NCBI GenBank assembly: GCA_012031475.1
Contig: JAAUTJ010000353.1
Span: 1 to 5,797 of the forward strand
From: Leptolyngbyaceae cyanobacterium SM1_3_5
Lineage (GTDB): Bacteria > Cyanobacteriota > Cyanobacteriia > Elainellales > Elainellaceae
DNA: 5,797 nucleotides
Direction: 5' to 3'
The notes beneath the pieces are model-generated. The model did no database searches, had not been told where the DNA came from, and worked only from the letters and a program-made list of their open reading frames with translations. Below are positions 1-5,242 of this stretch, piece by piece. A program made the translations under genes and the position numbers. The stretch's first letter is position 1, and each line of letters starts with the position of its first letter.

Positions 1-11
1 ATCCTAAAACA

Positions 12-36
12 GTTAAATTGGATACAGAAATAAAAA
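12..36 (+). promoter_or_regulatory. Possible NtcA box and promoter of the riboswitch operon
   Basis: GTT (12-14), eight bases, then TAC (23-25) matches the NtcA consensus GTA-N8-TAC with one mismatch. The aptamer starts at about 40, so transcription should begin around 33-39. That puts the -10 near 21-28 (GATACA/TACAGA), inside the box. A box over the -10 would fit repression, as is known for the gif genes of Synechocystis, so the operon would be on when nitrogen is plentiful. The DNA is AT-rich and upstream sequence is missing, so a chance match is quite possible. Confidence 0.3.
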
Positions 37-39
37 TTT

Positions 40-110
40 CGTTCATCTTTTCGATCGTTGCTGAAGCGAGCAAAAAGACGGAAGTAGGGAAACCTCCCGA
101 AGGAACGCGC
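40..110 (+). ncRNA. Glutamine riboswitch, glnA motif (type I)
   Basis: The conserved blocks of the glnA RNA motif occur in order: CGTTCATC (40-47), GACGGAAGTAGG (77-88) and CGAAGGAACGCGCC (98-111). P1 is CGTTC (40-44) with GAACG (103-107). P2 is closed by CTTTT (47-51) with AAAAG (73-77), with a small stem around 58-69. P3 is AGG/CCT or GGG/CCC around 86-98. This class is known to bind L-glutamine and, in cyanobacteria, to switch on gifB translation when glutamine is high. Here it heads a leader ending at the start codon at 149. Identification is from remembered consensus blocks, but their order, spacing and pairing agree closely. Confidence 0.9.
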
Positions 111-142
111 CTCTGACCCACTCAACATTTTTTCTGGAGGCG
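108..142 (+). promoter_or_regulatory. Anti-Shine-Dalgarno pairing: riboswitch expression platform
   Basis: CGCCTC (108-113), which starts in the conserved 3' edge of the aptamer, is the exact reverse complement of GAGGCG (137-142), which covers most of the ribosome binding site GGAGG (136-140). A wobble T114-G136 would extend it. The inference is that this pairing hides the binding site when the aptamer is unfolded, and that glutamine binding ties up the 3' edge and frees it, an ON switch. The spacer holds an A/T-rich stretch but no terminator hairpin, so control is more likely translational than transcriptional. Confidence 0.55.
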
Positions 143-148
143 AGACTC

Positions 149-337
149 ATGAAATTCTATTATCGCGGTGCAAAATTCGGCTTTGATGGCGATTTGGGCG
201 ACTCAATCGCTGATCAACTCGATCAAGAAGAGCGCGATCGCGTCATCCGCCATGCTGACGGTCTGCCCGTGCCGCAGCCTGTGATGCGACGCAGCAGCCA
301 AGGTTTGCCCCGTCCGCTGCCGATGCGGAATCGATAA
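149..337 (+). CDS. Small DUF4278-like protein under glutamine riboswitch control
   Basis: This encodes 62 residues. The start is well set by GGAGG at 136-140, eight bases before the ATG. The N-terminus MKFYYRGAKFGF resembles the (L/F)xYRGxxY opening of DUF4278, a short cyanobacterial family of unknown function. The middle (about residues 14-37) is acidic and probably helical, with DQLDQEERDR. The tail (about 38-62) is rich in Pro and Arg and probably disordered. It has no signal peptide or membrane segment, so it is likely cytosolic. As first gene behind a glutamine aptamer it should be made when glutamine is high, suggesting a small regulator or adaptor in nitrogen metabolism. It does not look like the GS-inactivating factors IF7/IF17, although the setting is analogous. 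The family call is moderate; no specific function can be assigned. Confidence 0.8.
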   Translation: MKFYYRGAKFGFDGDLGDSIADQLDQEERDRVIRHADGLPVPQPVMRRSSQGLPRPLPMRNR

Positions 338-345
338 CGAACTCA

Positions 346-381
346 GGAGCGGGCAAGCTCAAAATCTGGCTTTTCCGCTCC
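346..381 (+). other. Intercistronic hairpin
   Basis: GGAGCGG (346-352) pairs with CCGCTCC (375-381), and an inner AAGC/GCTT pairing extends the stem across a small internal loop. It starts nine bases after the stop of the 62-residue gene and ends 34 bases before the next ATG. No T-run follows, so it is not a standard intrinsic terminator. It could protect the upstream message end or set the ratio of the two genes in one transcript. Confidence 0.5.
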
Positions 382-415
382 CATGCTTAAAAAATATTGA
401 CAACCCGGAATTCCA

Positions 416-732
416 ATGAAATCTCAGCGCAACGTTAGCAACATTCATCAGCAAAACATTCTTGACAGCCTAGAGCGTCGGCTAGATGCGGCTCGCGCTA
501 AGGCGACACCCATCTTGTTAGTCAGCTAGAGCGCGAAATGCAGCAGTCTCGCGGTATGGCGAGCGCTCCGCTACCAAAGACGAATCCTCCTCATGTTTCC
601 AACGTGGAAGTAAGCAAGCAGCACCGTCAAAATTTGCGTGACAACGTGCAGCGTCGATTGAATTCGGCTCGCGATCGCGGCGACCAAACCTTAATTCACC
701 AGCTAGAGCGCGAACTTCAAGAGCTTGCCTAG
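416..732 (+). pseudogene. Two-repeat small helical protein, broken by a one-base frameshift
   Basis: Reading from ATG 416 gives 37 codons and a stop at 527-529. Restoring one G at about 502-503 (AAGGCGAC to AAGGGCGAC) joins this to the frame ending at 732 and gives a 105-residue protein. It then holds two copies of a roughly 41-residue unit, about residues 6-45 and 63-104. The unit core is an amphipathic helix (LERRLDAAR / VQRRLNSAR), a GD turn, and a second helix ending QLERE. The DNA CAGCTAGAGCGCGAA is repeated exactly at 523-537 and 700-714. The protein is charged, soluble and likely a helical hairpin. The second unit alone could be made from ATG 538, though no good ribosome site precedes it. 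The setting recalls PirA, a small PII-binding regulator of arginine synthesis, but I cannot confirm homology. A sequencing error would make this an intact gene. Confidence 0.7.
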
Positions 733-765
733 CGGACAGTTTGAACGACAAGGCAAACGCCTGAT

Positions 766-810
766 ATTGAGCCTCAGATGGAGCATTTCCAGCAGAGGCT
801 CAATTTTTTT
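766..810 (+). terminator. Intrinsic terminator of the riboswitch operon
   Basis: ATTGAGCCTC (766-775) pairs perfectly with GAGGCTCAAT (795-804), and an inner TGGA/TCCA pairing shortens the loop. A run of seven T follows directly (804-810). It lies 33 bases after the stop of the repeat-protein gene and closes a transcription unit of about 0.8 kb starting at the riboswitch. Confidence 0.9.
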
Positions 811-859
811 GACTGGGAGGATGTTTGGGCAGTCTGGTGAGTGGTGCGATCGGCGGTCG

Positions 860-924
860 GGGCGAAGCAGTCGGCAATTGAACTCCTGGTGTATGCGAGA
901 AATTGTCTGCCGACTGCTTCGCCC
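860..924. repeat. Interspersed palindromic repeat (REP/MITE-like, cyanobacterial type)
   Basis: GGGCGAAGCAGTCGGC (860-875) and GCCGACTGCTTCGCCC (909-924) form a perfect 16-bp inverted repeat around a 33-base centre. AATT (876-879) and AATT (901-904) add a second short stem beyond a bulge. The arm GGGGCGAAGC...GCTTCGCCC resembles a palindrome I recall as dispersed in many filamentous cyanobacterial genomes; the copy number here is unknown. It lies between two converging units, the riboswitch operon and nurA, where such repeats collect and may help end transcription from either side. It has no coding capacity. Confidence 0.7.
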
Positions 925-969
925 TTACGGCTTAGCTGCTGAGTGACTGGATTGCTGCGATCGCCCAGT

Positions 970-991
970 ATCCTATCGGCATCCTATCGGC
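970..991. repeat. 11-bp tandem duplication at the 3' end of nurA
   Basis: ATCCTATCGGC occurs twice in direct succession (970-980 and 981-991). The nurA stop codon (TAG on the minus strand, 984-986) lies in the right copy. Eleven is not a multiple of three, so the duplication probably changed the last few codons or created the present stop. Confidence 0.75.
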
Positions 992-2154
992 GGCGCGTTT
1001 TGCTGACCATTTTGCGCGAGAAGCGTAGATTCAGTTCTTCTTGGTCTGCCCAGTCTTGCAGGATGCGGAAAAACGCTTGGCGATCGTCCATTTGCAAAAC
1101 GGCGGTTTGGTCAGCAGTTTCGATCGCATACGGATAGCCGCCGCCGATAATCACTTCCGCCCGCACCCAGTCGAGAATCTGATTGTGACGATTCGCTTCA
1201 TAAATCCACATCGGTAGTTCCAGACGGACAGGATAGCCGTCATGGAGTCGTGCGGAGATAGGTAAAAGCGACGCGATCGCACTGGTCATTGTAACTGTTC
1301 AAAATTCCGGCTCGCTGGCAGCGAAACAGCGGAGTACGATCGCCCCAGTTCATCGATCGATGAATCAGTTGCGCGTCGTGAATCGAGTTGGAGGCAGGCA
1401 GATCGAACAGGTGACGCAGCATGACGGCGAGGTCTTGCGCGTAAGTCGTGTCGATGTAGGCAACGAGGGCGACGCGGTGGCGTTCGCTGGCGGCGAGGAG
1501 CGATCGCAAGCAGTCTACATAAACTTGGCGCGTTTCCCCATCAAACGCTTCGGCAAAGGTGGCAACGAGAGAACCGTCGAGGAAAACTAAGACATCCTCG
1601 GCTCCGGCGTGGTCGTGAATGTATTCAATCAGCCGTTCAATTTCCATCTCGAAACGGCGCATACTGACGCGGCGATCGACGGGTTCTCCACTGTTTTTGG
1701 CCTGCAATTCTTGCGGCGTCATCACGTCAATGCGAATGTCTTTGCAGTAGCCGCCGTTCGGTAAATGAGCGTTTTCAAACCAGCCAATTTGCACCAGCGC
1801 GATCGGAATTGACAGATCTTTGCTGGGATAAATTTGCGATCCGTCTACAGCGAATGTGGTGATGTTGCCCAATCGATCGCGCACCCAATCAATGCTTTCT
1901 TCGCGATTTTGCCAGCTTAAACCGCAGGGCAAAATTAAGTTGGGTGCGTTTTCATATTCTTCTAACGGTCGCGCTCCCAAATCGGTTGGATGCTTGAGCA
2001 AGAGTTCTGCAAGTTCTTCCGGCCAAAGGTCGCAGAAACGCTCGATCGCGGTTCGATAGCGCTGCAAATCTCGCAGTGCTTCAGAGTTAAATGCAGAAAA
2101 ATCTTGGCGTTTGGCGTTGAGGATGTCGCGAATTTGAGAGGATTTAATCGGCAT
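984..2154 (-). pseudogene. nurA: NurA-domain DNA nuclease, frameshifted near its 3' end
   Basis: The N-terminal part runs from ATG 2154 to a stop at 1240 (304 residues). The remaining C-terminal part is in another frame ending at 984. Removing one base in CTCCATG (minus strand, about 1243-1247) joins them into 389 residues. NurA is a metal-dependent 5'-3' nuclease of DNA end resection, in archaea partnered with the HerA translocase. Visible motifs are FAVDGSQ (Asp104), VFLDGSL (Asp193) and YIDTTYA (Asp235), each Asp following hydrophobic residues as in NurA active sites, then in the second frame GGYPYAIETADQTAV. I prefer ATG 2154 to GTG 2211 because the native-looking sequence starts at MPIKSSQ and a -10-like box lies between them. 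No herA is visible. If the shift is real, the product loses the C-terminal motif and is probably inactive; it may be a sequencing error. Confidence 0.85.
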
Positions 2155-2568
2155 GGCGGCGATGAGCGAACGTAGTACAAATATACAGTTCGATCGCACT
2201 TTTTGCCACACAATTTTTCTGGCTATTTCTGTTTGTGAAGTTGCAGCGCCTATCAGCCGTCACGCTATTTTGCGCTGGCATCACTTTAGTTGCAGAAAAC
2301 CTGGAATCTCCCTCATTCGTCGCTTTCACTAACGTAATTTCTGCAAGGCGCTCTGTGGTTCGATCGAGCCTCAATTAACGCAAACTGAGGAAGAAATTTG
2401 GAAATTGAGCCTCAATGCTAGGCAAAGCGATCGCTTTCAGCTTTTACTCAAATTTCTTCCATCTTCAGAGCGATGAATGAGGGTAGTCCCCTCTATCACT
2501 TTGAAGATGGAAGAAATTTGGAAAAGCCCGCCTAGCTTGCCTTTTCTGCTTTATTTTCTGGACTAGAA
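2155..2568. other. Non-coding spacer between nurA and curT
   Basis: About 410 bases with no convincing gene; the short open frames here lack family features and ribosome sites. The right two-thirds is dominated by the foldback described separately. The left third probably holds the nurA promoter: on the minus strand TATATT (2180-2185) would give a start of transcription about 20 bases before ATG 2154, but no good -35 is seen. A perfect palindrome ATTGAGCCTCAAT (2404-2416) also lies here, and its GAGCCTCAAT half recurs at 2366-2375. Confidence 0.6.
2389..2536. repeat. Complex foldback with two alternative stems
   Basis: A perfect 19-bp inverted repeat, CAAATTTCTTCCATCTTCA (2449-2467) with its complement (2502-2520), encloses an inner GAGGG/CCCTC stem. 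A third segment, GGAAGAAATTTGGAAA (2389-2404), repeats 2509-2524 exactly, so the middle segment can pair with the left copy (12 bp) or the right copy (19 bp). An outer GCTAGGC (2417-2423) / GCCTAGC (2530-2536) encloses the larger hairpin. It begins 33 bases past the curT stop, so it may form the curT mRNA 3' end, though no T-run follows on that strand. A small non-autonomous mobile element is an alternative. Confidence 0.7.
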
Positions 2569-2982
2569 TTAGCCGAGAATTTGCTGCTTGATGCGGCTGA
2601 TTTCTTGCGAAAGTTCTTGCCGCTTACCGCTGGTGAGCAAATAGCGATTCACAAACCAAACCGTGTAGCCCAATCCAATCATTTCAAACAGCGGCGTCAA
2701 CAGCGGAATGCTGTTGATTGTGCCGATCAAGGCGCTGAGAACGCGAATCCCAAGCAGAGCAACAAAAATCCAGCCCAGCGTCGCCATCAATGAGCCATTT
2801 TGACGGAAGAAGCGACCGATGTATTCCGGCAAATCCGCAATGGTGTCGGTGGCGCTTTCAACAACTTTTCGCCAGGTCGCCGTTTGAGAGCTTTCAGTAT
2901 CTAGAGAGACGCGCATTTCGGTGGCGGGTTCGCTCACGAGCAGTTCCGTACCGGATTCGTTGTTTGTCATTTGTGCAGTCAC
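2569..2982 (-). CDS. curT: CurT-like CAAD-domain thylakoid membrane curvature protein
   Basis: The 137-residue product has a polar N-terminus (1-45), a probable amphipathic helix (about 46-62, with LPEYIGRFFR), two membrane helices (about 65-88 and 93-115) and a charged C-terminal helix (119-137). The second-helix region reads NSIPLLTPLFEMIGLGYTVW and continues FVNRYLL, the signature of the CAAD/CURT1 family. Such proteins bend thylakoid membranes at high-curvature edges and, in Synechocystis CurT, affect photosystem II assembly; the same domain anchors some cyanobacterial aminoacyl-tRNA synthetases. Length is normal. I accept the GTG start at 2982 because GAGG (2993-2996) lies ten bases upstream; ATG 2970 (codon 5) would be too far from it. 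TATAAA at 3002-3007 may be its -10. Cyanobacteria can have several CAAD paralogues, so orthology to curT itself is less sure than the family. Confidence 0.88.
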   Translation of the reverse strand: MTAQMTNNESGTELLVSEPATEMRVSLDTESSQTATWRKVVESATDTIADLPEYIGRFFRQNGSLMATLGWIFVALLGIRVLSALIGTINSIPLLTPLFEMIGLGYTVWFVNRYLLTSGKRQELSQEISRIKQQILG

Positions 2983-3001
2983 GATTGATTTACCTCTTAG
3001 A

Positions 3002-3007
3002 TTTATA
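3002..3007 (-). promoter_or_regulatory. Possible -10 element of curT
   Basis: On the minus strand TATAAA lies about 20 bases upstream of the GTG start, just before the GAGG ribosome site, implying a very short leader. No clear -35 hexamer is found 16-18 bases further up. It sits just past the hairpin that may end the upstream gene's transcript, which fits curT having its own promoter. Confidence 0.3.
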
Positions 3008-3014
3008 GTGGATT

Positions 3015-3064
3015 TTTAAAAGCGGCTGGCAATTTTGAATGATTAGACTTCTCAATTGCCAGCC
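3015..3064 (-). terminator. Hairpin, possible terminator of the 170-residue gene
   Basis: GGCTGGCAATT (3024-3034) and AATTGCCAGCC (3054-3064) form a perfect 11-bp stem with a 19-base loop. On the minus strand the stem is followed by GC and then TTTT, a short T-tract, 32 bases after the stop of the 3608-3096 gene. This is a plausible but not ideal intrinsic terminator separating that gene from curT. Confidence 0.5.
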
Positions 3065-3086
3065 CAAAGTCTGCCAGCCCAAAGTC
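3057..3086. repeat. Tandem 15-bp direct repeat
   Basis: TGCCAGCCCAAAGTC occurs twice without a gap (3057-3071 and 3072-3086). The first copy overlaps the right arm of the neighbouring hairpin, so its GCCAGCC half also matches the complement of 3024-3030. The left hairpin arm could therefore pair with either copy. It probably arose by slippage. Confidence 0.8.
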
Positions 3087-3095
3087 AAATCAAAA

Positions 3096-3608
3096 TTAGC
3101 GCCGACCGTGCAGCCACTTGGCCGCGATCGCGCCCATCACCGCGCCCACAACCGGATTGCTCAAAAACTTGAGAATTCCGGGCTGGTCGGCCAGCACATC
3201 CTGAAAGATGTCGGGGTGATTGTGATAGGTAAAAGCCGCCAGCTTGCTAACATCATCCGCATTCATCCGGCTGGCGTGATGCGTGGACAGGCCAAGCTGC
3301 TTTTCCAGATCGCGCTCTTTCAATCCGCGATGCTCAAGCTGCTTGATGAATTCCCGCGCCACATCATCGCGTTCGCGGGGGCTGATTTGGGCGATCGCCT
3401 TTTGCAGTTCCGGCTCCATTTGCTGAGTCGGAATCGCGTTCGGATGCAGATTGCGTCCGAAGATCTGCCGCCGTTCTTCGCGGCTCGATCGCTGCGCGAA
3501 ATCATCAAAGTTTTCGTAGTTCGATCCTTCCGGATCGCCCAAAGATTCAGTGTTTCCCTTTGCCAAATCGTTCATGATCTGACGTTTGTATTGATCGCTA
3601 CTAGCCAT
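3096..3608 (-). CDS. Uncharacterised 170-residue protein with glycine-rich hydrophobic C-terminus
   Basis: I do not recognise the family. Start ATG 3608 is supported by GAGG eight bases upstream. The first 145 residues are very polar and charged, with acidic/aromatic YENFDDF near 31-37 and probable helices at 65-105 (ISPRERDDVAREF, then LKERDLEKQLGLS). His is common around 110-133. The last 20 or so residues (LSNPVVGAVMGAIAAKW) are hydrophobic with spaced small residues, as in a glycine-zipper or short membrane-associating helix, ending in HGRR. There is no signal peptide, so a soluble protein with a tail that packs against itself or a membrane is likely. It starts 40 bp after the lipoprotein gene ends, same strand, and is probably co-transcribed with it. 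Coding is supported by length, ribosome site and third-position bias; function is unknown. Confidence 0.8.
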   Translation of the reverse strand: MASSDQYKRQIMNDLAKGNTESLGDPEGSNYENFDDFAQRSSREERRQIFGRNLHPNAIPTQQMEPELQKAIAQISPRERDDVAREFIKQLEHRGLKERDLEKQLGLSTHHASRMNADDVSKLAAFTYHNHPDIFQDVLADQPGILKFLSNPVVGAVMGAIAAKWLHGRR

Positions 3609-3648
3609 TTCTTCAACCTCTATCCATCAACTGTTTGGACAATTCGAG

Positions 3649-4092
3649 TTAACTCTTGGGAGCTTCGTACTCAACTTGCTGCGTGGCGTTGTTGTATTGT
3701 GCGGTCAGAATCAAAGTTTTATCTGGGGCATACATTCTGACGGTCAGATCGCGATCGGGAAAGTTTTGCCGAAAGCTTTGCGCCACCGATCGAGCCAGCG
3801 ATCGCACTTCGGTTGGCTTGACTTTGCGATCGATCACAACGCCGACTTGATTGCCATCGCGCACATAGGCATCTGTCACCAAATCCTTGCTCGACTGCAC
3901 CAGCCAATCGCCATAAGCTTGGCCTGCCGGAGTTGTGCCGCGCTCAATGCCCGATGGCGTACCGCCCAATCGAGGCTGCTCGATCGTCGGGGTTGAAGCT
4001 TGAGTTGCGCCTGCACAAGCCGAAGTCGTCAGCAAAACCACACCCAAGCAGAATGCAATAATTAGCCGACGAAACTGTTGAAAAAGCTGCAT
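3649..4092 (-). CDS. Putative lipoprotein of unknown function
   Basis: The 147-residue product opens with Arg8-Arg9, a hydrophobic stretch (10-22) and TSAC with Cys26, a near-canonical lipobox, so it is probably lipid-anchored on the periplasmic side of the cytoplasmic or outer membrane. A low-complexity linker (about 27-58, rich in Thr, Pro, Gly) leads to a compact domain (about 60-147) with DWLVQSSKDLVTDAYV, GVVIDRKVKPTEVRSLARSV and a final strand pair (LTVRMYAP, LILTAQYN), an alpha/beta pattern. Start ATG 4092 has an excellent GGAGG five bases upstream. It leads the minus-strand cluster, with the 170-residue gene 40 bp behind. I do not recognise the domain. The -3 lipobox residue is Thr rather than Leu, so plain signal-peptidase I cleavage is an alternative. 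Confidence 0.82.
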   Translation of the reverse strand: MQLFQQFRRLIIAFCLGVVLLTTSACAGATQASTPTIEQPRLGGTPSGIERGTTPAGQAYGDWLVQSSKDLVTDAYVRDGNQVGVVIDRKVKPTEVRSLARSVAQSFRQNFPDRDLTVRMYAPDKTLILTAQYNNATQQVEYEAPKS

Positions 4093-4624
4093 TTTTTCCT
4101 CCCAATTTGAAACAGCTACAGTCCGATTTCATAATGCTGCTCGCATCCGGGTGATGATTCGATCGACCCACAGCCGCATTAACGACTTCCGCGAGCAGCG
4201 CTTCAAGTAAACTTACTTCTCTCACTTCATCGTGCGATCGCCAGGAAATTCCTGCATTCTCCTTACGATAGAGCTTTTGCAGCCTCAGTTCTCTCTTCAG
4301 TTCAGGTTGTTCGCCAATTGACCGAGAAAAATCGCTTGCGATCGAGTTTTCATCAGCGTTTGAGCGATCGCTCTAGTGGGGATCGCTGATTTTGCGATCG
4401 GCAAATCTTAAGTCAAAATGAATGGTTTACTTGAAATGAGAATTGATACAATTGGTTAAGTAAGCGGTTTCGATCGCCCTGATCCCATCCATTGAGCGGA
4501 TTTAGTCTGTCTTGCTGGCATGGCGAAATCGTTTCGATCGATTCACTAAACTGCAACTTAAACTCACAGAACCAAAAACTAAAATTCCTAGCCGCTTAAA
4601 CTCGTGCTAATTTAACCCGTTCCT
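4093..4624. other. Divergent non-coding spacer
   Basis: About 530 bases between the minus-strand lipoprotein gene and the plus-strand HTH gene, AT-rich with many GATC/CGATCG sites. No convincing gene is seen. It must hold the promoters of both flanking genes. Visible items are a 9-bp inverted repeat (4136-4144 with 4191-4199, separated by 46 bases), a weak plus-strand -10-like TACAAT (4447-4452) with TTTACT 15 bases upstream, and TAAGCGG (4461-4467) mirrored by CCGCTTA (4592-4598). The long leader before 4625 could hold an untranslated regulatory RNA, but I recognise no known class. Confidence 0.55.
4136..4199. repeat. 9-bp inverted repeat upstream of the lipoprotein gene
   Basis: GCTGCTCGC (4136-4144) and GCGAGCAGC (4191-4199) are exact complements separated by 46 bases. 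It lies 44-107 bases upstream of the lipoprotein ATG, so it would sit in the leader or promoter. It might be a long-looped mRNA hairpin or a pair of protein sites; chance is possible. Confidence 0.4.
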
Positions 4625-5122
4625 ATGAATTCTCTCAAGCTTCGCCCTGAACAATGTTCTGCGTTCGGGCAGTTGGTTTTGCAATATTTGCAGAACAATC
4701 CGCAAACCAATATGAGCCAGCTTGCCAAGCAAGTCAGAATCACTCGTGCTGGACTCGGCTGGATTTGCCTGAAGCGCAGCGGTCCCGACGAAGAAACGGC
4801 GAAGCGAATTGCACAGGTGATCGGAGCAGATTTAAGAGAAGTTGCGCGGCTGGTTCACGAAAACAAAATCGAGAATTTGTCAAACCTGAATCGCCTAAAC
4901 TACACAACGCATCTCAACGGCAAATCGCTGACGCGATCGATTCCAATTGAAGATGCGATCGCCAGCCTCAACAGCGTCTATCACGCCTTTCAGCAGGCAA
5001 TTCGCAGCGTCCCACTGGCCGAAAAACCTTCGGACTTTCAGCTTTATAAGCAGTCGTTTGAAATCATCAAAGCCCAATTTCTGAAGGGTAAAAAGATCAG
5101 CAAATCAACGCCAGTCAGCTAG
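4625..5122 (+). CDS. XRE-like helix-turn-helix DNA-binding protein
   Basis: The 165-residue product has a Cro/C1-type helix-turn-helix at about residues 29-76: MSQLAKQVRITRAGLGWI forms the two HTH helices, then PDEETAKRIAQVIGADL continues with DLREVARL, the usual last helices of the fold. The rest (about 85-165) is polar and helical with no recognised domain and may mediate dimerisation or partner binding; it ends in a Lys-rich tail (KGKKISK). It is probably a cytosolic transcription regulator. Facing away from the lipoprotein cluster across a 530-base spacer, it could regulate itself or that cluster, but no operator is clear. The ATG has no Shine-Dalgarno, which is common in cyanobacteria, and the HTH begins soon after it, so no longer start is needed. 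Confidence 0.85.
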   Translation: MNSLKLRPEQCSAFGQLVLQYLQNNPQTNMSQLAKQVRITRAGLGWICLKRSGPDEETAKRIAQVIGADLREVARLVHENKIENLSNLNRLNYTTHLNGKSLTRSIPIEDAIASLNSVYHAFQQAIRSVPLAEKPSDFQLYKQSFEIIKAQFLKGKKISKSTPVS

Positions 5123-5242
5123 CCTGTTGCCAGCAGAGAGTACCCGGAAGGGTGCTGTCAGTTCAGATTCATCAAGGCCAAGATTGCAGCAGTTGCAGAC
5201 AAGTCGCGCTGCACAGTCACTCTTACTTCAACCTCTGAATCA

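Noticed and set aside
149..337. A GS-inactivating factor (IF7/IF17)
   Set aside because: The riboswitch context fits, but the protein opens with a YRG motif and an acidic middle and lacks the basic helical pattern of IF7/IF17.
495..530. Programmed frameshift in the repeat-protein gene
   Set aside because: The site reads GCT AAG GCG with no X-XXY-YYZ slippery run and no clear stimulatory stem just after it; a simple base loss or error explains it better.
725..1137. Plus-strand open frames over the terminator, palindrome and nurA end
   Set aside because: They run through a strong terminator and a palindrome and then oppose nurA; Arg/Ser-rich translations look like non-coding or antisense frames.
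2155..2211. N-terminal extension of NurA to GTG 2211
   Set aside because: The extra 19 residues look unlike coding sequence, there is no ribosome site, and a -10-like box falls inside the extension.
3039..3740. Long plus-strand open frame of 233 codons
   Set aside because: It lies opposite two well-supported minus-strand genes with ribosome sites, and its translation shows no family features; it is an antisense shadow.
3944..4225. Minus-strand 93-codon frame upstream of and overlapping the lipoprotein gene
   Set aside because: It overlaps the lipoprotein signal-peptide region in another frame and has no ribosome site; the lipoprotein has an ideal GGAGG.
5120..5242. Stop-codon readthrough joining the HTH gene to the next gene
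   Set aside because: The bridging translation is Cys/Ser/Thr-rich without domain features, and nothing in the sequence around TAG suggests readthrough.
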